This document shows, piece by piece, positions 1 to 11,399 of a DNA stretch of 64,000 nt (position 1 is the stretch's first letter; the number at the start of each line of letters is the position of its first letter). Where the stretch lies: NCBI GenBank assembly GCA_005406025.1, contig BGZK01001576.1:62001-126000 (forward strand), in the 5' to 3' direction. The notes under the pieces were generated by a model, which did not search any database, was not told where the DNA came from, and worked only from the letters and a program-made list of their open reading frames with translations. Origin of the DNA: Eumeta japonica. Its lineage: Eukaryota > Arthropoda > Insecta > Lepidoptera > Psychidae. The translations under genes were made by a program, and so were the position numbers.

Positions 1-690
1 GCCCTTCTGACAAAGTTAACCTCAGTAGGATAGGAAACATAGTGTGAAAAGAAGCAGTTGTGAAAGGCAACAGAAAGTAAAAATTGATATAGAAATAGAA
101 CCATGGAAATAAATGTTAATGTTATCAAACGGAAAATCGAAGGTATAATTTAACAAAACAAGTATTATTAGGGTTTTATAAAACAGTATAGTTTTTCAAG
201 GGAGCTAAAAAACGCCAGATACCAAACCAATAAAAGATAATAAATTATTTTTATTTGTAAGTTGTACATGTTTCTTTTCATTTGGAAAAAGAAAATGAAT
301 AGCAAAATAACCAGTTAATGGAATCGCCGCAGATTTATACGATTATTTATTTTATGCGATCATTTAGAAATAAGAAAACAAATCTAGCCAAACAGTAACT
401 ATACGATTTGTAAAAATACATTGGCATTTTTCATTGTTTTTAGTAATGTCCATATAAGATAAATTGATATCTTAATATAATTCTGATGATATGATAAGTA
501 TCAAAGTGAGTTTCTTTGTAACGTTTACGAGTTAAAGAAATCATTATTGTGAACTTTATCACACACATAGTTGTTCATGAAGGTACACGGGCAATAGTAT
601 AACATACATGCAATATAGGGCACTGTTTTGTTGTGTTGGGTTTTAGTTGGCCCTTTATAGGCACTGAGATATGTCTTCTCATAAAGTTTT
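1..690. other. AT-rich unique DNA, nothing recognised
   Basis: The stretch is low-complexity AT-rich sequence with frequent stop codons in all frames. I see no gene, RNA gene or named repeat in it. Confidence 0.6.
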
Positions 691-905
691 TATGTGAGAT
701 TAAGGAACTCGAACCATCGCGCTCCACGTGGTCAGAGGTTCCTGACGACCACAGTGCTTTCTGAAGCGCCGATAGAGTGGTTCAATTTGGTTTAAATCGA
801 AAATTTCTCGGTTAATTCTGCGGATTAGGTTAGAATTCTTTAGCATTTTGGTTCGAAGACAACGCTCTTAACAACTGAACTACTGCCACAGATTGTCTTT
901 AAGTA
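691..905 (-). repeat. tRNA-like SINE remnant
   Basis: Read on the minus strand, 841-905 begins GTGGCAGTAGTTCAGTTGTT and continues AAGAGCG, which closely resembles the D-arm and A-box region of a tRNA, followed by a degenerate TTCGAACC-like B-box segment. No acceptor-stem pairing can be built, so it is not a tRNA gene. Many insect SINEs have a tRNA-derived head, and this is the most likely origin. The body up to about 691 is unique-looking and has not been matched to a known family. A chance match to a short tRNA-like motif remains possible. Confidence 0.4.
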
Positions 906-1098
906 AAGGATATTGATTAGCTTGAAAATTTGTTACGATGCGGTATTTGAACATTTGTAACTCGATTGTGCATATTCTCAAATTTCATCCAAATTCGTTA
1001 AGCCATTTCACTGAATTGTCACATATAAAGAATAAATTATGTTGAATATTTTATTTGTCAATGCGTTCTTGCTGGGTTGTTTTATCAAGTTTAAAATC

Positions 1099-1203
1099 GA
1101 GGGTGGGGCCACAATTCTGATCGGGAGCGGGACCAGTATCGAAACCAAGACAGAATCTGGGACCAAAATCGAGACTGGGATTGGAATCATGATTGACTGC
1201 AAG
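1099..1203 (+). repeat. Purine-rich degenerate hexamer array (copy 1)
   Basis: About 100 bases are made of loose variants of GGGATC/GGGACC/GAAATC words, for example GATCGGGAGCGGGACCAG. The same composition recurs at seven other places in the window, usually next to a CGCGGGTGGAGCCGCGGGC-like cap. This copy has no clear cap. It opens short frames on both strands, which are consequences of the repeat and not genes. Confidence 0.55.
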
Positions 1204-1237
1204 ATCGCTAGATATAAAAGTTAAGGAATTTGTTCTA

Positions 1238-1729
1238 CTACAAATAAAAAACTACACTACTTCTTCTACTGCTGTAGCTGCAGGAGGCGTCTATTAGATA
1301 TAAATGTATTGCAGAATGCCGTATCAATCCTTTACAAATTTTACGCACTAATGCAGAAAAATAAAGCATGCAACCGAGTCTTAAATGATTTTTTCTTTTT
1401 AGATGTTGTCTGACAGCAACAAATTTTAAAACATATGACAAAACTAAAGTAAGAAAAAATATCAGAAAATTATAGATATACATACAGAATTCTGAGATAC
1501 GCGAATAGGATCGTTGTAACAAGTTATCGAGACGTAGTAAATTCGAGTGTCTCATTGGCTTATAATAACATGTCGAACAAAGTTTGAATAGCGTTTCCAG
1601 GGATATTAAAGAAAACATGATTTCAATAACGCGTAGGAATGATAAAAAAAATATGAAAATGTTATCTGTAGTTGGTATGAACATGACAGTCAAATATCTC
1701 TTAGAAATAAAGTAATAATATATATACAT
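1238..1729 (-). CDS. Unrecognised 163-codon hydrophobic ORF, doubtful
   Basis: This is the longest open frame outside the satellite. It starts with a real ATG (MYIYYYFISKRYLTVMF...). The product is rich in F, L, I and Y, with at least two stretches that could span a membrane (around residues 25-50 and 85-105), separated by a basic segment (RLDNLLQRSYSR). A frame this long is uncommon but not impossible in DNA of this composition. I do not recognise a family. Insect chemoreceptor fragments have a similar look, but no diagnostic motif is visible. It has no nearby gene, no clear promoter and no splice evidence, so a chance ORF is the default reading. Confidence 0.15.
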   Translation of the reverse strand: MYIYYYFISKRYLTVMFIPTTDNIFIFFLSFLRVIEIMFSLISLETLFKLCSTCYYKPMRHSNLLRLDNLLQRSYSRISEFCMYIYNFLIFFLTLVLSYVLKFVAVRQHLKRKNHLRLGCMLYFSALVRKICKGLIRHSAIHLYLIDASCSYSSRRSSVVFYL

Positions 1730-3228
1730 GAGAAAAACGATAAGATTTAAGTGCCAAAGACATAGACAATTTGTTGTAAGTTATTAAATTGTATTGTAAA
1801 TGTAATAAAATACAGTTCATCGGACAATAGGTTTTGTAAATAGTCGAAATACATATATTTAATTATTTCCATATTAGCCCAGTTAGATAATATAAGACCC
1901 GGTCTAATTACAGACCCTTTCATAATTGCTATAAATGCCTGTTAATTTGAAGAATCAATAGTTAACGAAAGTATATTAATTTACTGCTTTTGTTTCTATA
2001 CGACATTTACTTTGATCAGCGTTTACATTTAAGCGTCAAACAGCGTTTATAATTTTTTCCAAAAATGTTTGTTCTAATGAGACGCCGTTTATTAATCTGT
2101 TATGTTTTTGTCGTCAATTCTCACAATTATTTTAGAGTTATCAAGTTTGTGCTGAAAATGTCGCATTAACATTACAGAGTTTATATGGATATTAAAGAAT
2201 TATTAATATCGACATAAAAGAATCTTGTAATATTATTCAAATATTTAATACTAAATGCTGAATTCGTGATATTAGTGATAAGTTTATAAATATATATTCT
2301 CGCAACTTACCTAAAGTCGACAGATTATATTTAGTGATTTGACGGGTAAAAGAATATTTCTATTTTAAAATTCGCGTGAAATGGAATAATACTAATTTAA
2401 TGCCTCTTTGAACGCGAAAGTAAGTTCTAACCTATTTAATTTTATAATTAATAAATATACGAGTGTACACATCTTTAATTATTTAGGAATAGTAGATCCA
2501 TTTCTTGTAACAATTTCTTAACTATCAAAACTATTGCGACCACTAAACAATCGTTATTTTAAAAAACTAAAATTCTGATAAAACTAAAATTTATTTGTAG
2601 GGTGTCAGAATTTTACTTTTTTTAATAAAAACACAGTTTATAATTATACAAAATGCATAGTACGATATAGAAAGACATGGTACATGTGTACCCAATTCGG
2701 TTTGAATTAAAAATGACTTGGTTAATTTTAAACCAATGCAGTGACCACTACATCAACAAAGTGACCAGTGGCCGCCGCCGGTCACCGCTTATAGTTCACA
2801 TACGTCATAAAACACGTCTCTCCGTCTGTCTCTCTGTCCATTTGTACAATTCACATGATTTCTTTTTTTCGTACAAAAATAATTTAACTGGCTAGTATTT
2901 AATATACGCTTAGTACCTTGTAGGTAACCTAGGGAATTAGTAATAAGAATGTTAGTGCATAATGTCAGAGGGAAAATCGTAGTGCGGCACAGGGTGTTAC
3001 GCAGCACTGGTAATGCATTGCATAGCAAATTTCATGTTTAGATCTGTGTGTTTTATTCAAATCAGGTATGAATTAGACAAAGTTATCATACATGATAAAA
3101 TAATACTAGCTTTGGCATCATGACTCTGTTGAACTGTTGTCGTGAACTTACAGTAAATTCATTCATTTTTGTATTTAATTTTCAGCAGGTATATTGTATC
3201 AGACGACATACAGTCGATGTAATGAATA
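1730..3228. other. AT-rich unique DNA
   Basis: No gene is seen. A short dyad, GGTACATGTGTACC, lies at 2679-2692. A TCTGTCTCTCTGTCC pyrimidine run near 2824 is the only repeat-like feature and resembles the interior of common lepidopteran interspersed repeats. Confidence 0.5.
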
Positions 3229-3360
3229 ATCGGAAGGGAAAGGGAGAACGACATCGGAATAAAAAGCGAAACCAAAATAGGAGTAGAAAGCGCGACCGGG
3301 ATCGGCGACGTCCACGCGAAATATATATCCACGCGAGCGGAACCGTGTGCAGGGACTAGT
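3229..3360 (+). repeat. Purine-rich hexamer array with Helitron-like cap (copy 2)
   Basis: A purine-rich run with GACCGGGATCGG-type words is followed directly by CACGCGAGCGGAACCGTGTG and then CTAGT at 3356-3360. Many lepidopteran Helitron-derived repeats end in a CGCGGACGAAGTCGCGGGC...CTAGT motif, so this is probably a degenerate 3' end of such an element. The 5' boundary is not visible. Confidence 0.5.
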
Positions 3361-4424
3361 ATGGTATAACTTGAAAGAATGAGTATAGAAATATTATAGC
3401 ACATTTTATATGAAGGCTTCCGCCCCGGAGACTCGGGCCGCCAAATCCCAGATCAATCAGGAAATTACAGAATAACAAAAGCTTGGGAGATGCGACGACG
3501 TTATCTCGATTTTCAGAGAGAACCTACTCTCCTTAGTATGGATCACGTACAAAAATAAGTTTATATATGTTGATATGCAATGATTATTACGGGTCTCAAC
3601 GTACTTTGAATGAGAATACTAATATGTTCTACATAAAATTTGAAACTTGATCTCGCATTATCACTGAGGAAAAATATCAATACTTTATAGAAAATTAGTA
3701 CTGAGTTTAAAGTAGTACTTTAAAATTACCAGTAAAAACTGTTATCAAATTTTAGTTTTAAGATTAGTTTTTAAAGTAAAACTTCTTTAGGCACGACATG
3801 AAAATTTTTTTTGGTCATAAGTTATGTTCAATAAATTATATAAGTCCGTTTACGCCGTTTCCGCATTTATAATTTGAATTTGTAATACCTCAAATGTACG
3901 AATTTCACGTGGCCGATATTAGAAAGTAAGAACTTCAATATAAACCTCTAATACATACTATCAATAATTAGCTGCGCCTGCGACTCCGCCTTAGTGGATG
4001 TATAATGATTTTTATTTTGTTATGTCGAGCGATTTCTTTCTCAACCAAGGTTTTGTATCCTGACTACACAATTAAAGTCTGAATGACTTATTTAATTTAT
4101 TAGTTGTAATGTCTGCCATACCAGCAAATGAGAAATTAGTATGTGTTACTAATAAATAAGTTAAAATTACTTCTATCGCTTGTAAAGTTTACACGCTCTC
4201 ATTATTTGTAATATGTTAGAATACACATCATATTAAAGTCATAGTTCGCGAGCGGTTTCCTTTCGCTGAGAAACAAATAGTCACAAAAGCTACTTAAATT
4301 ACAATGAAAAAACAACATTTGTAATAATGTGAAACATGTTATTGAATCATGTTTAATTCATACCAATCAAAACCGTCATTGGACCGAAATAAGTAATTTG
4401 GGCTAAAACGCTATACGGATATTA
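3361..4424. other. AT-rich unique DNA
   Basis: No gene or named repeat is seen. A small dyad (TTTAAAGT, three bases, ACTTTAAA) occurs near 3708-3726. Confidence 0.5.
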
Positions 4425-4735
4425 GCAGCGCAGGAGCGGAGAGCGGGTGTCGCTCGGCGGGACAGATCAAAGGAGGACGCCGGCCTCGCCCGAGAACTTC
4501 GTCAACACTTTATTTTAACTTCCATAATAAATTTATGGCCGCTGTTGTCCTTTGAGAGGTTTGTATCAATTTTCGGGTGCCCTCCCGTTCGCTCACCGGT
4601 CCTCTGCACTCCGCGGAGGGAATTTTCCGTTGGTTAGTTTTTAAGTTCAGCGTGCATTTGATGCTCTTCATACCTCTGCAAGGCCTGAAGTTACCGCTGT
4701 CGCTTGTATCCACCTGTCGGTCTATGAGAGTCCAG
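4425..4735. other. GC-elevated block, candidate conserved non-coding element
   Basis: GC rises sharply against the flanks. The block contains ATAATAAATTTATGG (TTTATGG at 4532-4538, the type of core bound by Abd-B and Caudal class homeodomains) and a CTCCGCGGAG palindrome at 4609-4618. A 67-codon frame on the minus strand has no recognisable domain. Sequence of this kind in insect gene deserts is often a conserved enhancer, but that is inference from composition only. Confidence 0.3.
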
Positions 4736-5905
4736 AATTTGGAGTTTACGCATTAAATATCGTTTTAATTGAATATAAACTCCATCATGCGTCTGGTCGA
4801 CACGCCCCATTTTTTTCGTCTACCATTTTCGGATATAATTTAGGGATCAAAAAATGGGTTTGAATATAAAAACCAAAATTGAAAAAAATACTCGTAAATT
4901 ATCGATACGACGAAGCGCTTGATAGGTCGCCAGGTTATTCCATTACCTACCAATAACATCAGTAACTTGTCATGTTATTGATGATGAATTACCATTAGTT
5001 TTGATCAAACTGATGTTGAGGACGCATGTCCCTGGTATATTAAAAAAATTTAAATGTCCAACGTAAGGTTTTCAAATACTACTAGAACAATTATAGTTAT
5101 TTATAGACGGCAATGATACGACGCTTTTTCAAACTTTTTACATGTTCAATGTGTTGTAGACATTACTACCGCAGGTAAAATGTTTTCTGATGCATATAGG
5201 AAAATAACCGTTTCTTATGACTCATAAATTGAATTTTTGTATTAAACAATATAAGTTATATAAACAATTAATAATATATAAAAAAAGATGTAAACATTTT
5301 TCACTGTATGTTATTAAATGTAATTATTAGATGCAAAGACAGGAGCAATGAAACTTTTGGTAAAAAAAGACTTTTTAAAAACATTTTTGGGATATTTAAT
5401 TTTTTGTTAACTTTAAAAAATCGTAATAAACAAATAACTTTTATGAATATTTATAATGTAAGCTTGTATTGTACAATACATACACAAAAATTCATAAACA
5501 TAAACAGGTCAAAACATAAACCTCTATGTCGTCTTTTAAGGAAACAGTACTTTGAAAAAAAAATAATTAACAATTGTATAATTTTATTAAAAATTGACTT
5601 AGATTTTTTTTCCATCGGTGCTATAGTCGCTTAAGTGCCCAGAGGACAATATAATTTATTCAGATTTTTAAGTATTTAATACTATAAAAAAAATATTTTG
5701 TGTGGTATTATACTATTATGAGCAGCGAGGCGCGCTTACGCTGTAACGGCCGCGCGGAAGCCTATTTTCAGCGTTAAATTAAAACTATAAAAATGGAGAT
5801 AGAGTTCCAAAAGTTAGAACTTTTTATTGGAAATTTCCTCCTTTTTAAGAAGTTCTTTAAGTTTTCGTTATCTTCTAAAGTTTTCGAGTTATTGCTAAAA
5901 CTCAC
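4736..5905. other. AT-rich unique DNA with short GC island
   Basis: No gene is seen. A compact GC-rich patch at about 5720-5762 (GAGGCGCGCTTACGCTGTAA and onward) stands out from poly-A/T surroundings. A 108-codon frame at 5308-5634 is K/N/I-rich and looks like a chance reading of AT-rich DNA. Confidence 0.5.
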
Positions 5906-5948
5906 AAACAACAAAAGAAAAAGGAGGCCCCTTTTTCTTTTGTTGTTT
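5906..5948. repeat. Perfect 19-bp hairpin with 5-nt loop
   Basis: The left arm (5906-5924) begins AAACAACAAAAG. It is matched exactly by its reverse complement at 5930-5948 around the loop AGGCC. On the plus strand one arm is purine-rich and the other pyrimidine-rich. The surrounding 5793-6059 frame is a by-product and has no recognised domain. Confidence 0.85.
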
Positions 5949-6284
5949 TTCGTTCATAAAAATAACAATTTTTGTTTGCGGAAGAAAAAAAGGATTTCTT
6001 TCCCAGAATTGAATCCCGAATTGAATGAGCTATATCTCATATTTGTAAGAGATATTTAACTATTTTTCACAGAAAACTCACTTCTCGACTAGACTATGGT
6101 AGTTTTGCTTACAACATAGCGCTAATTTCGATCTTAATTTTAGTTCTGGTTTCACTCTCAATTTCTCATTTTGCTCAAATATCGATTCAATTTTTGGCAT
6201 GCACCACAGGATCTACATTTGAAAGTTACAGCGACAGCTACAGCAGATGAAATCAGCAAAAAGCATTCAGTGAAAATTGAAATT

Positions 6285-6600
6285 TGAGGACCGCTATGGC
6301 CGTATGAGGAAATGAATGCGTAACCATTTAAACTCGCTTCCGGTACGCGGAGTGTACGGGCGCTAAGTGAATGAGACGCGAATAGAATAGTCACTTTTTC
6401 CTTCAAATTAACGAGTAGGGTATCCACGGCGCCCCCGGGGACAGGATATCAGTCCGAGAAACTCGTCGCGCGCGCCGACAGCCCGGGTGAATTAGATGGA
6501 CAACTTTCTGTTAGTCCCCGGGGATACCCTGTTTATATTTGAGTTAAGAAAACGCCGGCCACCCAAGGGAAATATGCCGTTCTCGGCGTAGTAATTTGGG
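6285..6600. other. GC-elevated block with two CCCCGGGG sites
   Basis: The block contains CCCCCGGGGA near 6432 and the palindrome TCCCCGGGGA at 6515-6524, with a CGCGCGCGCC run between them. The two sites are followed by GGATATC and GGATACC, giving an imperfect inverted pair about 80 bases apart. No reading frame with a known domain crosses it. Candidate regulatory DNA, by composition only. Confidence 0.3.
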
Positions 6601-6654
6601 ATTTATGTTAACGAAGAAGTTTTATTATTTATTTAACAGGATGCTACAGATGCT

Positions 6655-6895
6655 CGTGTATCAGAAAGCCGTTAATGGCTGGGACTCGGTCGTACACGGT
6701 TTTTAGAAAAGGAAAGGAAAAACATCTTATAAAATAACTGATTGTCTGTCCGTTGGTCTGTCTGTCAATACCCTTTTTCTCAGGAAAATATTTAGGTACC
6801 GTATTGAAGTTAATATTAAATATTGAAGCGGTAAAAATATCAAGCTTCCAAGTCAATGTTATCAAAAAATACGACCATTTATGCATTATTTTTAA
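6655..6895 (-). repeat. Interspersed repeat of the GGGTTCCGT superfamily, decayed
   Basis: Read on the minus strand, it contains TATTTTTACCGCTTCAATAT, then CCTGAGAAAAAGGG, then GACAGACAGACCAACGGACA. This order of motifs is one I recall from a very common lepidopteran non-coding repeat that also carries GGGTTCCGT near its end. The 80- and 61-codon frames here are incidental. Confidence 0.45.
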
Positions 6896-7479
6896 ACTCT
6901 TACAAATAAATCAATACTTATTGCTCACTTTTAATTGACCTAAAACCATGAAATTTAACAAGAAGCAAAATTTCACAATATAAGAAAAAGAAAAAGTAAA
7001 AAAATCGTTAGTTTGTAGTCATAAATATAATATTTTTATCACAAATGTACACTTGCAGTTTCAGTTTAAACCGTGATAGATCAATGTATGTGAAAACCTT
7101 TTTTGACTTCTCGCTAATAATATTTAAAATTGCTAAAAAGTCATATATATTTTTTTAAAGTTCTAATGTTTTTTTGATTTTTTTTATTCACAACCCTTTG
7201 AAATTGAAGATCCTGATAATGAAGACGAATATCGGTCATAAGATCTTTGTAATGAAATGATGCAACCAAATTGAGTTTGGGTTCGTTTGATTTGACTTTA
7301 CAAGTACCCAGTAATCCTAGGTAATGTTCCAGGTCGTAAATGGCTTAACCCCATATCGTTCACGCAGGAAACCTTTACAACTTTCGACTTTGCTGTAGGT
7401 CAAGTATACGTAGTGTGAAGCTGAGAATTTTGATTAGAGAAATTGCTAAGCTCTCGCTTAAGCAAGTTTTCATAACCCT
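6896..7479. other. AT-rich unique DNA
   Basis: Nothing recognised except poly-T and poly-A runs. Confidence 0.5.
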
Positions 7480-7725
7480 GTTTCGGAATCCAATTGCATC
7501 CGATCTAAAATACAACTTGGTATTGATAATTTTCAACGGTATTACAAACGCATGTTTTACGCATTATTGACAATGTTTTGAACAAGTGTCGTAGGCACTA
7601 CAAAAATTTGAAAGGCTTGGAGCTACGCGGGTGAACTTTTTTTTCCATTCGAAGAATTTCCCATAAAAACCTGTCATACGGTAAGAGTTAGGTACCGTAG
7701 GTAGCCATCGTCGATGCGTCACTTA
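7480..7725 (+). repeat. Dispersed repeat R, copy 1
   Basis: This segment matches 54850-55095 in the same orientation. Shared words in order are GGAATCCAATTG/GAAATCCAATTG, GACAATGTTTTGAACA, a CACTACAAAAATTTGAAAGG-like run, and CCTGTC followed by TAGGTAG(C/T)CA. Divergence is high, roughly one base in four by eye, so both are old copies. There is no open frame. The family is unnamed by me. Confidence 0.6.
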
Positions 7726-9170
7726 CCGAAGCAATTCTAAAATTTTATAAGTTTTTTAACTCTGCATACCCTGTTTGAAACCTTTACGTGTGTTACTGCT
7801 TTAACCAATACAAAATTCCCAACGTCTTGGTCAAATTCGTTCCACATCCGAATTATATACTTCAAATCTCGAAATAGTTACACTTTCTCTTTCTCTCCTG
7901 CTGTCAAACGTAACACGCTTTTATTTGAAAATTTGTCGCTGTGACAAGTACTCAATACCTTTGGAACTCTAATTCTGGTATGAAAAAAATTAGACAGAGA
8001 GGAGGAACCTTACTTTTGGTTACAGGCTAAAAAAAGAAAATGGCTTGTTCCTAATTGGAAAAAAAATCAATTATTTTTTTTATAGCAGTAAAGGTTATTT
8101 AAAAAGATTTTCCAGTTAACGGAATTTCCGATCTGTGTGCTGCCGTTACTGCATTAATATTCTTTGCAAAAGGACATGTGTTGATTAATTAGGTTTTCTG
8201 TGTGTATGAATAATTTACTAATATAATCGAAATTTCTAATGACAATCGATGTAGTATCTGTAGCATTTTCAGTTAATTAAATAATATTCATCATAAACAT
8301 TACTTGTACATATTAATTTTACTCTCAACTTTTGAATTAAGTTATAAATCTAGGCAAGATTTTTAAAGTCTTCATCAGTGTCATCGCTTTACAGTAAAGA
8401 TGTAGTGTCGTGAAAAATTTTCCTACGTAAAACCAAAATTTTGTCTATAATATGGAACTCGGGAGACATGAGGACTCAAAATTATTAATTATATCAATGG
8501 AAACGATTGATAGGAAATTTATTCCTACACATTAGTATTATCAACTCTTATGTTTCCCGTTTCAACGTTTCGGTGACGGGCCAATAAAGCGTAATACCGC
8601 TCGAGCTATAGGTGTGTTTTAGGCGGAAAGGGATCTATTCCAATAAGGTTTGCTTTGATGCCACTTTAATATACGGTAGCTCACGTATTATATGTTTCAC
8701 CTCCGAAATCGGTGCTCCTGGCGGCGCGGCTTGATCTCACCACAATTTCTTACCCGGGTCGCCAACGGTTACTAAGAGGATTATATTTTTGACAAAGTAC
8801 CAGAATTTACTACGAAACGTAAGCACTTTCGTAAATACTCTGACGTTATATTCAGCATAGCTTTTATTACGATACGTTCTTACGTACACATCAACATGTG
8901 AGGTAAAGTCCCGTTTCGAAAGACTTTTTGTTGATTTCCCGATCCCGCTCTTTGGTTTAAGAGGTGGTATTATAGTTACGTATATGAAGTCCACTCAAGT
9001 TAAACTCTAAATCATATATGATGTAATTTCCAATTCTAAGCCTTGCTTTAAAGTTGAATATACAGGCCTTGGGGAAACTGATTCACCAAAACTCTCAAAG
9101 GCATGTGAAACTCCCTAAGACACTATGACAGTTGTCTCCTGTTTATGTTTCCATTACGCTGAAAATACTC
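7726..9170. other. AT-rich unique DNA
   Basis: No gene is seen. A slightly GC-richer part at about 8690-8960 gives an 85-codon minus-strand frame without recognisable motifs. Confidence 0.45.
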
Positions 9171-9229
9171 GATAGATTTTAATGAAGTTTGACTATTTAA
9201 GTAAAAGCTTGAACCTCCGTTCATAATTT

Positions 9230-9480
9230 ACGGTTTTATGGGTGTTCCTTTGTATGTTTTATTTTAAATCTAGAATGTTTAAATAATTTTAATAGAATTT
9301 GTTACACTGATAGACCACACAGTCGTATAAAATACAGATTTGTTATTCAGTTCGTTTGTCAGTTCACATTCTTAGAACTACATAATAGATTAACCGATTT
9401 TAATAGCACTTGGTATGCTGATAAAACACACCGTCTTCTAAAATGCACCTGTGTCAGTGTGTTTGTCTCTTTGTGGTTTT
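9230..9480 (+). repeat. Decayed ~110-bp tandem duplication
   Basis: The segment starting at about 9291 (AATAGAATTTGTTACACTGA, then TAGACCACACAGTC) aligns with that starting at about 9401 (AATAGCACTTGGTATGCTGA, then TAAAACACACCGTC). Both continue into TAAAAT.CA and a GTTTGTC word, with an offset near 110. A third, weaker echo of the GATTTTAAT start lies at 9173 and 9660. Confidence 0.5.
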
Positions 9481-9840
9481 ATAATTTGATAGTTATTTAA
9501 CGATTAATTCCTTCAGGCACCAAATTAGATCAAAATAAAACTTGTTTTTGTGACAAAAGTTATCTTTACGTTATACATAAGCTACATATTACGCCATACT
9601 GTTAATGATAATAATATAATAATTCTGTCTCTCACATTTTCATGGCTTTAACACTTGATCGATTTTAATCAAATTTCTATAGTAAGACCTTAAACCCTAG
9701 GAAAGGGATACTTTGTTTCTGTCTGTATATCTGTTTTCTGTATTTGGATATTTTTTTTTATTTGTATTTCTACGGGTCAATGATATAACTGACTTGGGCG
9801 AAAATTAGCGTATTAGTAAGTTTTGCCGTATATTGTATGC

Positions 9841-9884
9841 ATATACAGTAAATATAAAGTTAGTATATACAGTAAATATAAAGT
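9841..9884 (+). repeat. 24-bp tandem duplication
   Basis: ATATACAGTAAATATAAAGT at 9841-9860 is repeated exactly at 9865-9884, separated by TAGT. This is a recent small duplication. Confidence 0.9.
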
Positions 9885-10059
9885 ATAAGTCAATCCAGCT
9901 CATGCAAATAAGCAATAAAGGCGATAGAGACCAAGTAGTCAATGAATTCCATGTGAATCTAACAGTACCAGAGAGACAATCTTACTTTTATCTTTAAATC
10001 AAATTGAATCACTCGTTCTTACTTTACGCTTGGACATTGTCACAGGGTTAGTTATAACG

Positions 10060-10145
10060 GTTGTCGGTGAGCCTTAATCTGCACTGGGCCAGCCGCCGGA
10101 GCACCAGACTATGAAATAAAAAGATGGTAGGTGGACATGCCTGAA
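10060..10145 (+). mobile_element. Probable LINE 3' tail remnant
   Basis: The order CTGCACTGGGCCAGCCGCCG, GACTATG, CCTGAACATTGAGGTGATGA resembles the 3' tail of a lepidopteran LINE family (CTGCATTGGGCCAGCGTGGTGGACTATGG ... GGTTGATGATGATGA). Only this short piece is recognisable. Confidence 0.35.
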
Positions 10146-10269
10146 CATTGAGGTGATGAAAATTACGGCACTGTAACTATAGCACATAAGAGTCCCGATG
10201 ACGTAGTAAAAAATTAAATAAGTTTTTCTGACCCCAGGCATAGACATTAGAAATTGAGATTACTACTAC

Positions 10270-10680
10270 TAAACACCACCGCTTCGCGATGCACTGCGAC
10301 CTTAGGAAATCGAAAGGGACAAGAGAAGAACTCGCGGTAAGTGAGTTACGAGCCGTGTGTAGCCTTTAAGCGGGTGTAGTTTATCAGATGCCCTTTCGCG
10401 ATCTTATTTAATTTCGCCGAGTTATTTAGGTAGCGAGTCGAGTCCGAAGGTACGATTCCCCGAGTTCGCGAACCGGAACGGAGTTTAGCGAAAACTTTAA
10501 CCAGGGCCGGGAGGGGGGAGGGGAAGGCGCACTCTCCACTCCGATCCTTGAGTTCGCTATTGCGTTTTGCGTCGCTAAAGCCACTCCGCCGGTTGCGCTT
10601 TGTTGGCCCGCTTTGATCGAAACAAAACTAAAATTCGCAAAAGGGGCCCCCGAAGGGTCGATAGAAGAAGTCTTAGCGAG
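10270..10680. other. GC-elevated block with G-quadruplex motif
   Basis: The block is about 400 bases of higher GC, rich in TCGCGA/TTCGCGAA words. It contains G-runs of 3, 3, 6 and 4 at 10504-10523, separated by one or two bases, which fits a strong G-quadruplex pattern on the plus strand. No known protein domain is encoded on either strand. It could be a conserved enhancer or an unrecognised non-coding exon. Confidence 0.35.
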
Positions 10681-11399
10681 TTTCTTATTTTTAGAAGTTA
10701 TTGTAAGTGAGCTTATATTGTACGCAAGCTGTGAGTGCCATTATTAGCGTAGTAATGTTCATCAAAATCCGTTAAGCCGTTCATTCGTTATAAAAAGACG
10801 GATATCATACAAATGAAAATATATATGGAATTCGTAAGCAGTGACAAACTCATAACTATCATTAAATGAAAGAGTGTTACCGTCTTTATCACAAATAATA
10901 ATCAAGTACTTTTAACAATTAAATCCTTCAGTTCCGGAATAATAAGTTTATAATTACTTCCATACCAAAAAGGTTTTTATCATTCGAAATAGAATGCGAT
11001 CTCAATTAATTAAAAATGTAATTTCAATAAATTAAATATGGTGAATCCGAAGTGGATTGGATTTGGTAAATAACATTCAGCCTTTCTCTTGTAAGAGCGT
11101 ATTTCTCTGATGCGGCGATTATTACGGAGAAGTCAAGGACGATTATTAAGATTTAACTGGATTCTTTGAAATCAAAAACATGATGAACTTTTTCCAACCC
11201 CTGTCATCATAGTCCAAAATGAGCACGTGGTAACTCATTCAGGTCCAACACAGCCGTATGTCGCTCATGAAACTTATTAGATTCGTCACAATATTACTAT
11301 ATTAGTATTTCTAATTTTTTCCCGTTGTGTGTTGCAATATAATAAAAAATATTCTTGGCGTTATGAAGTTTTTACGTGATCGTATTCCGAACAAGACAG
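10681..11399. other. AT-rich unique DNA
   Basis: No gene, RNA gene or repeat recognised. Confidence 0.5.

Noticed and set aside
841..905. Functional tRNA gene
   Set aside because: The A-box looks good, but no acceptor stem or proper anticodon arm can be paired and the B-box is degenerate. The same applies to 14390-14460.
2669..2692. miR-71-like word GAAAGACATGG
   Set aside because: Only 11 bases match what I recall, the following bases diverge, and no precursor hairpin with the right geometry is present.
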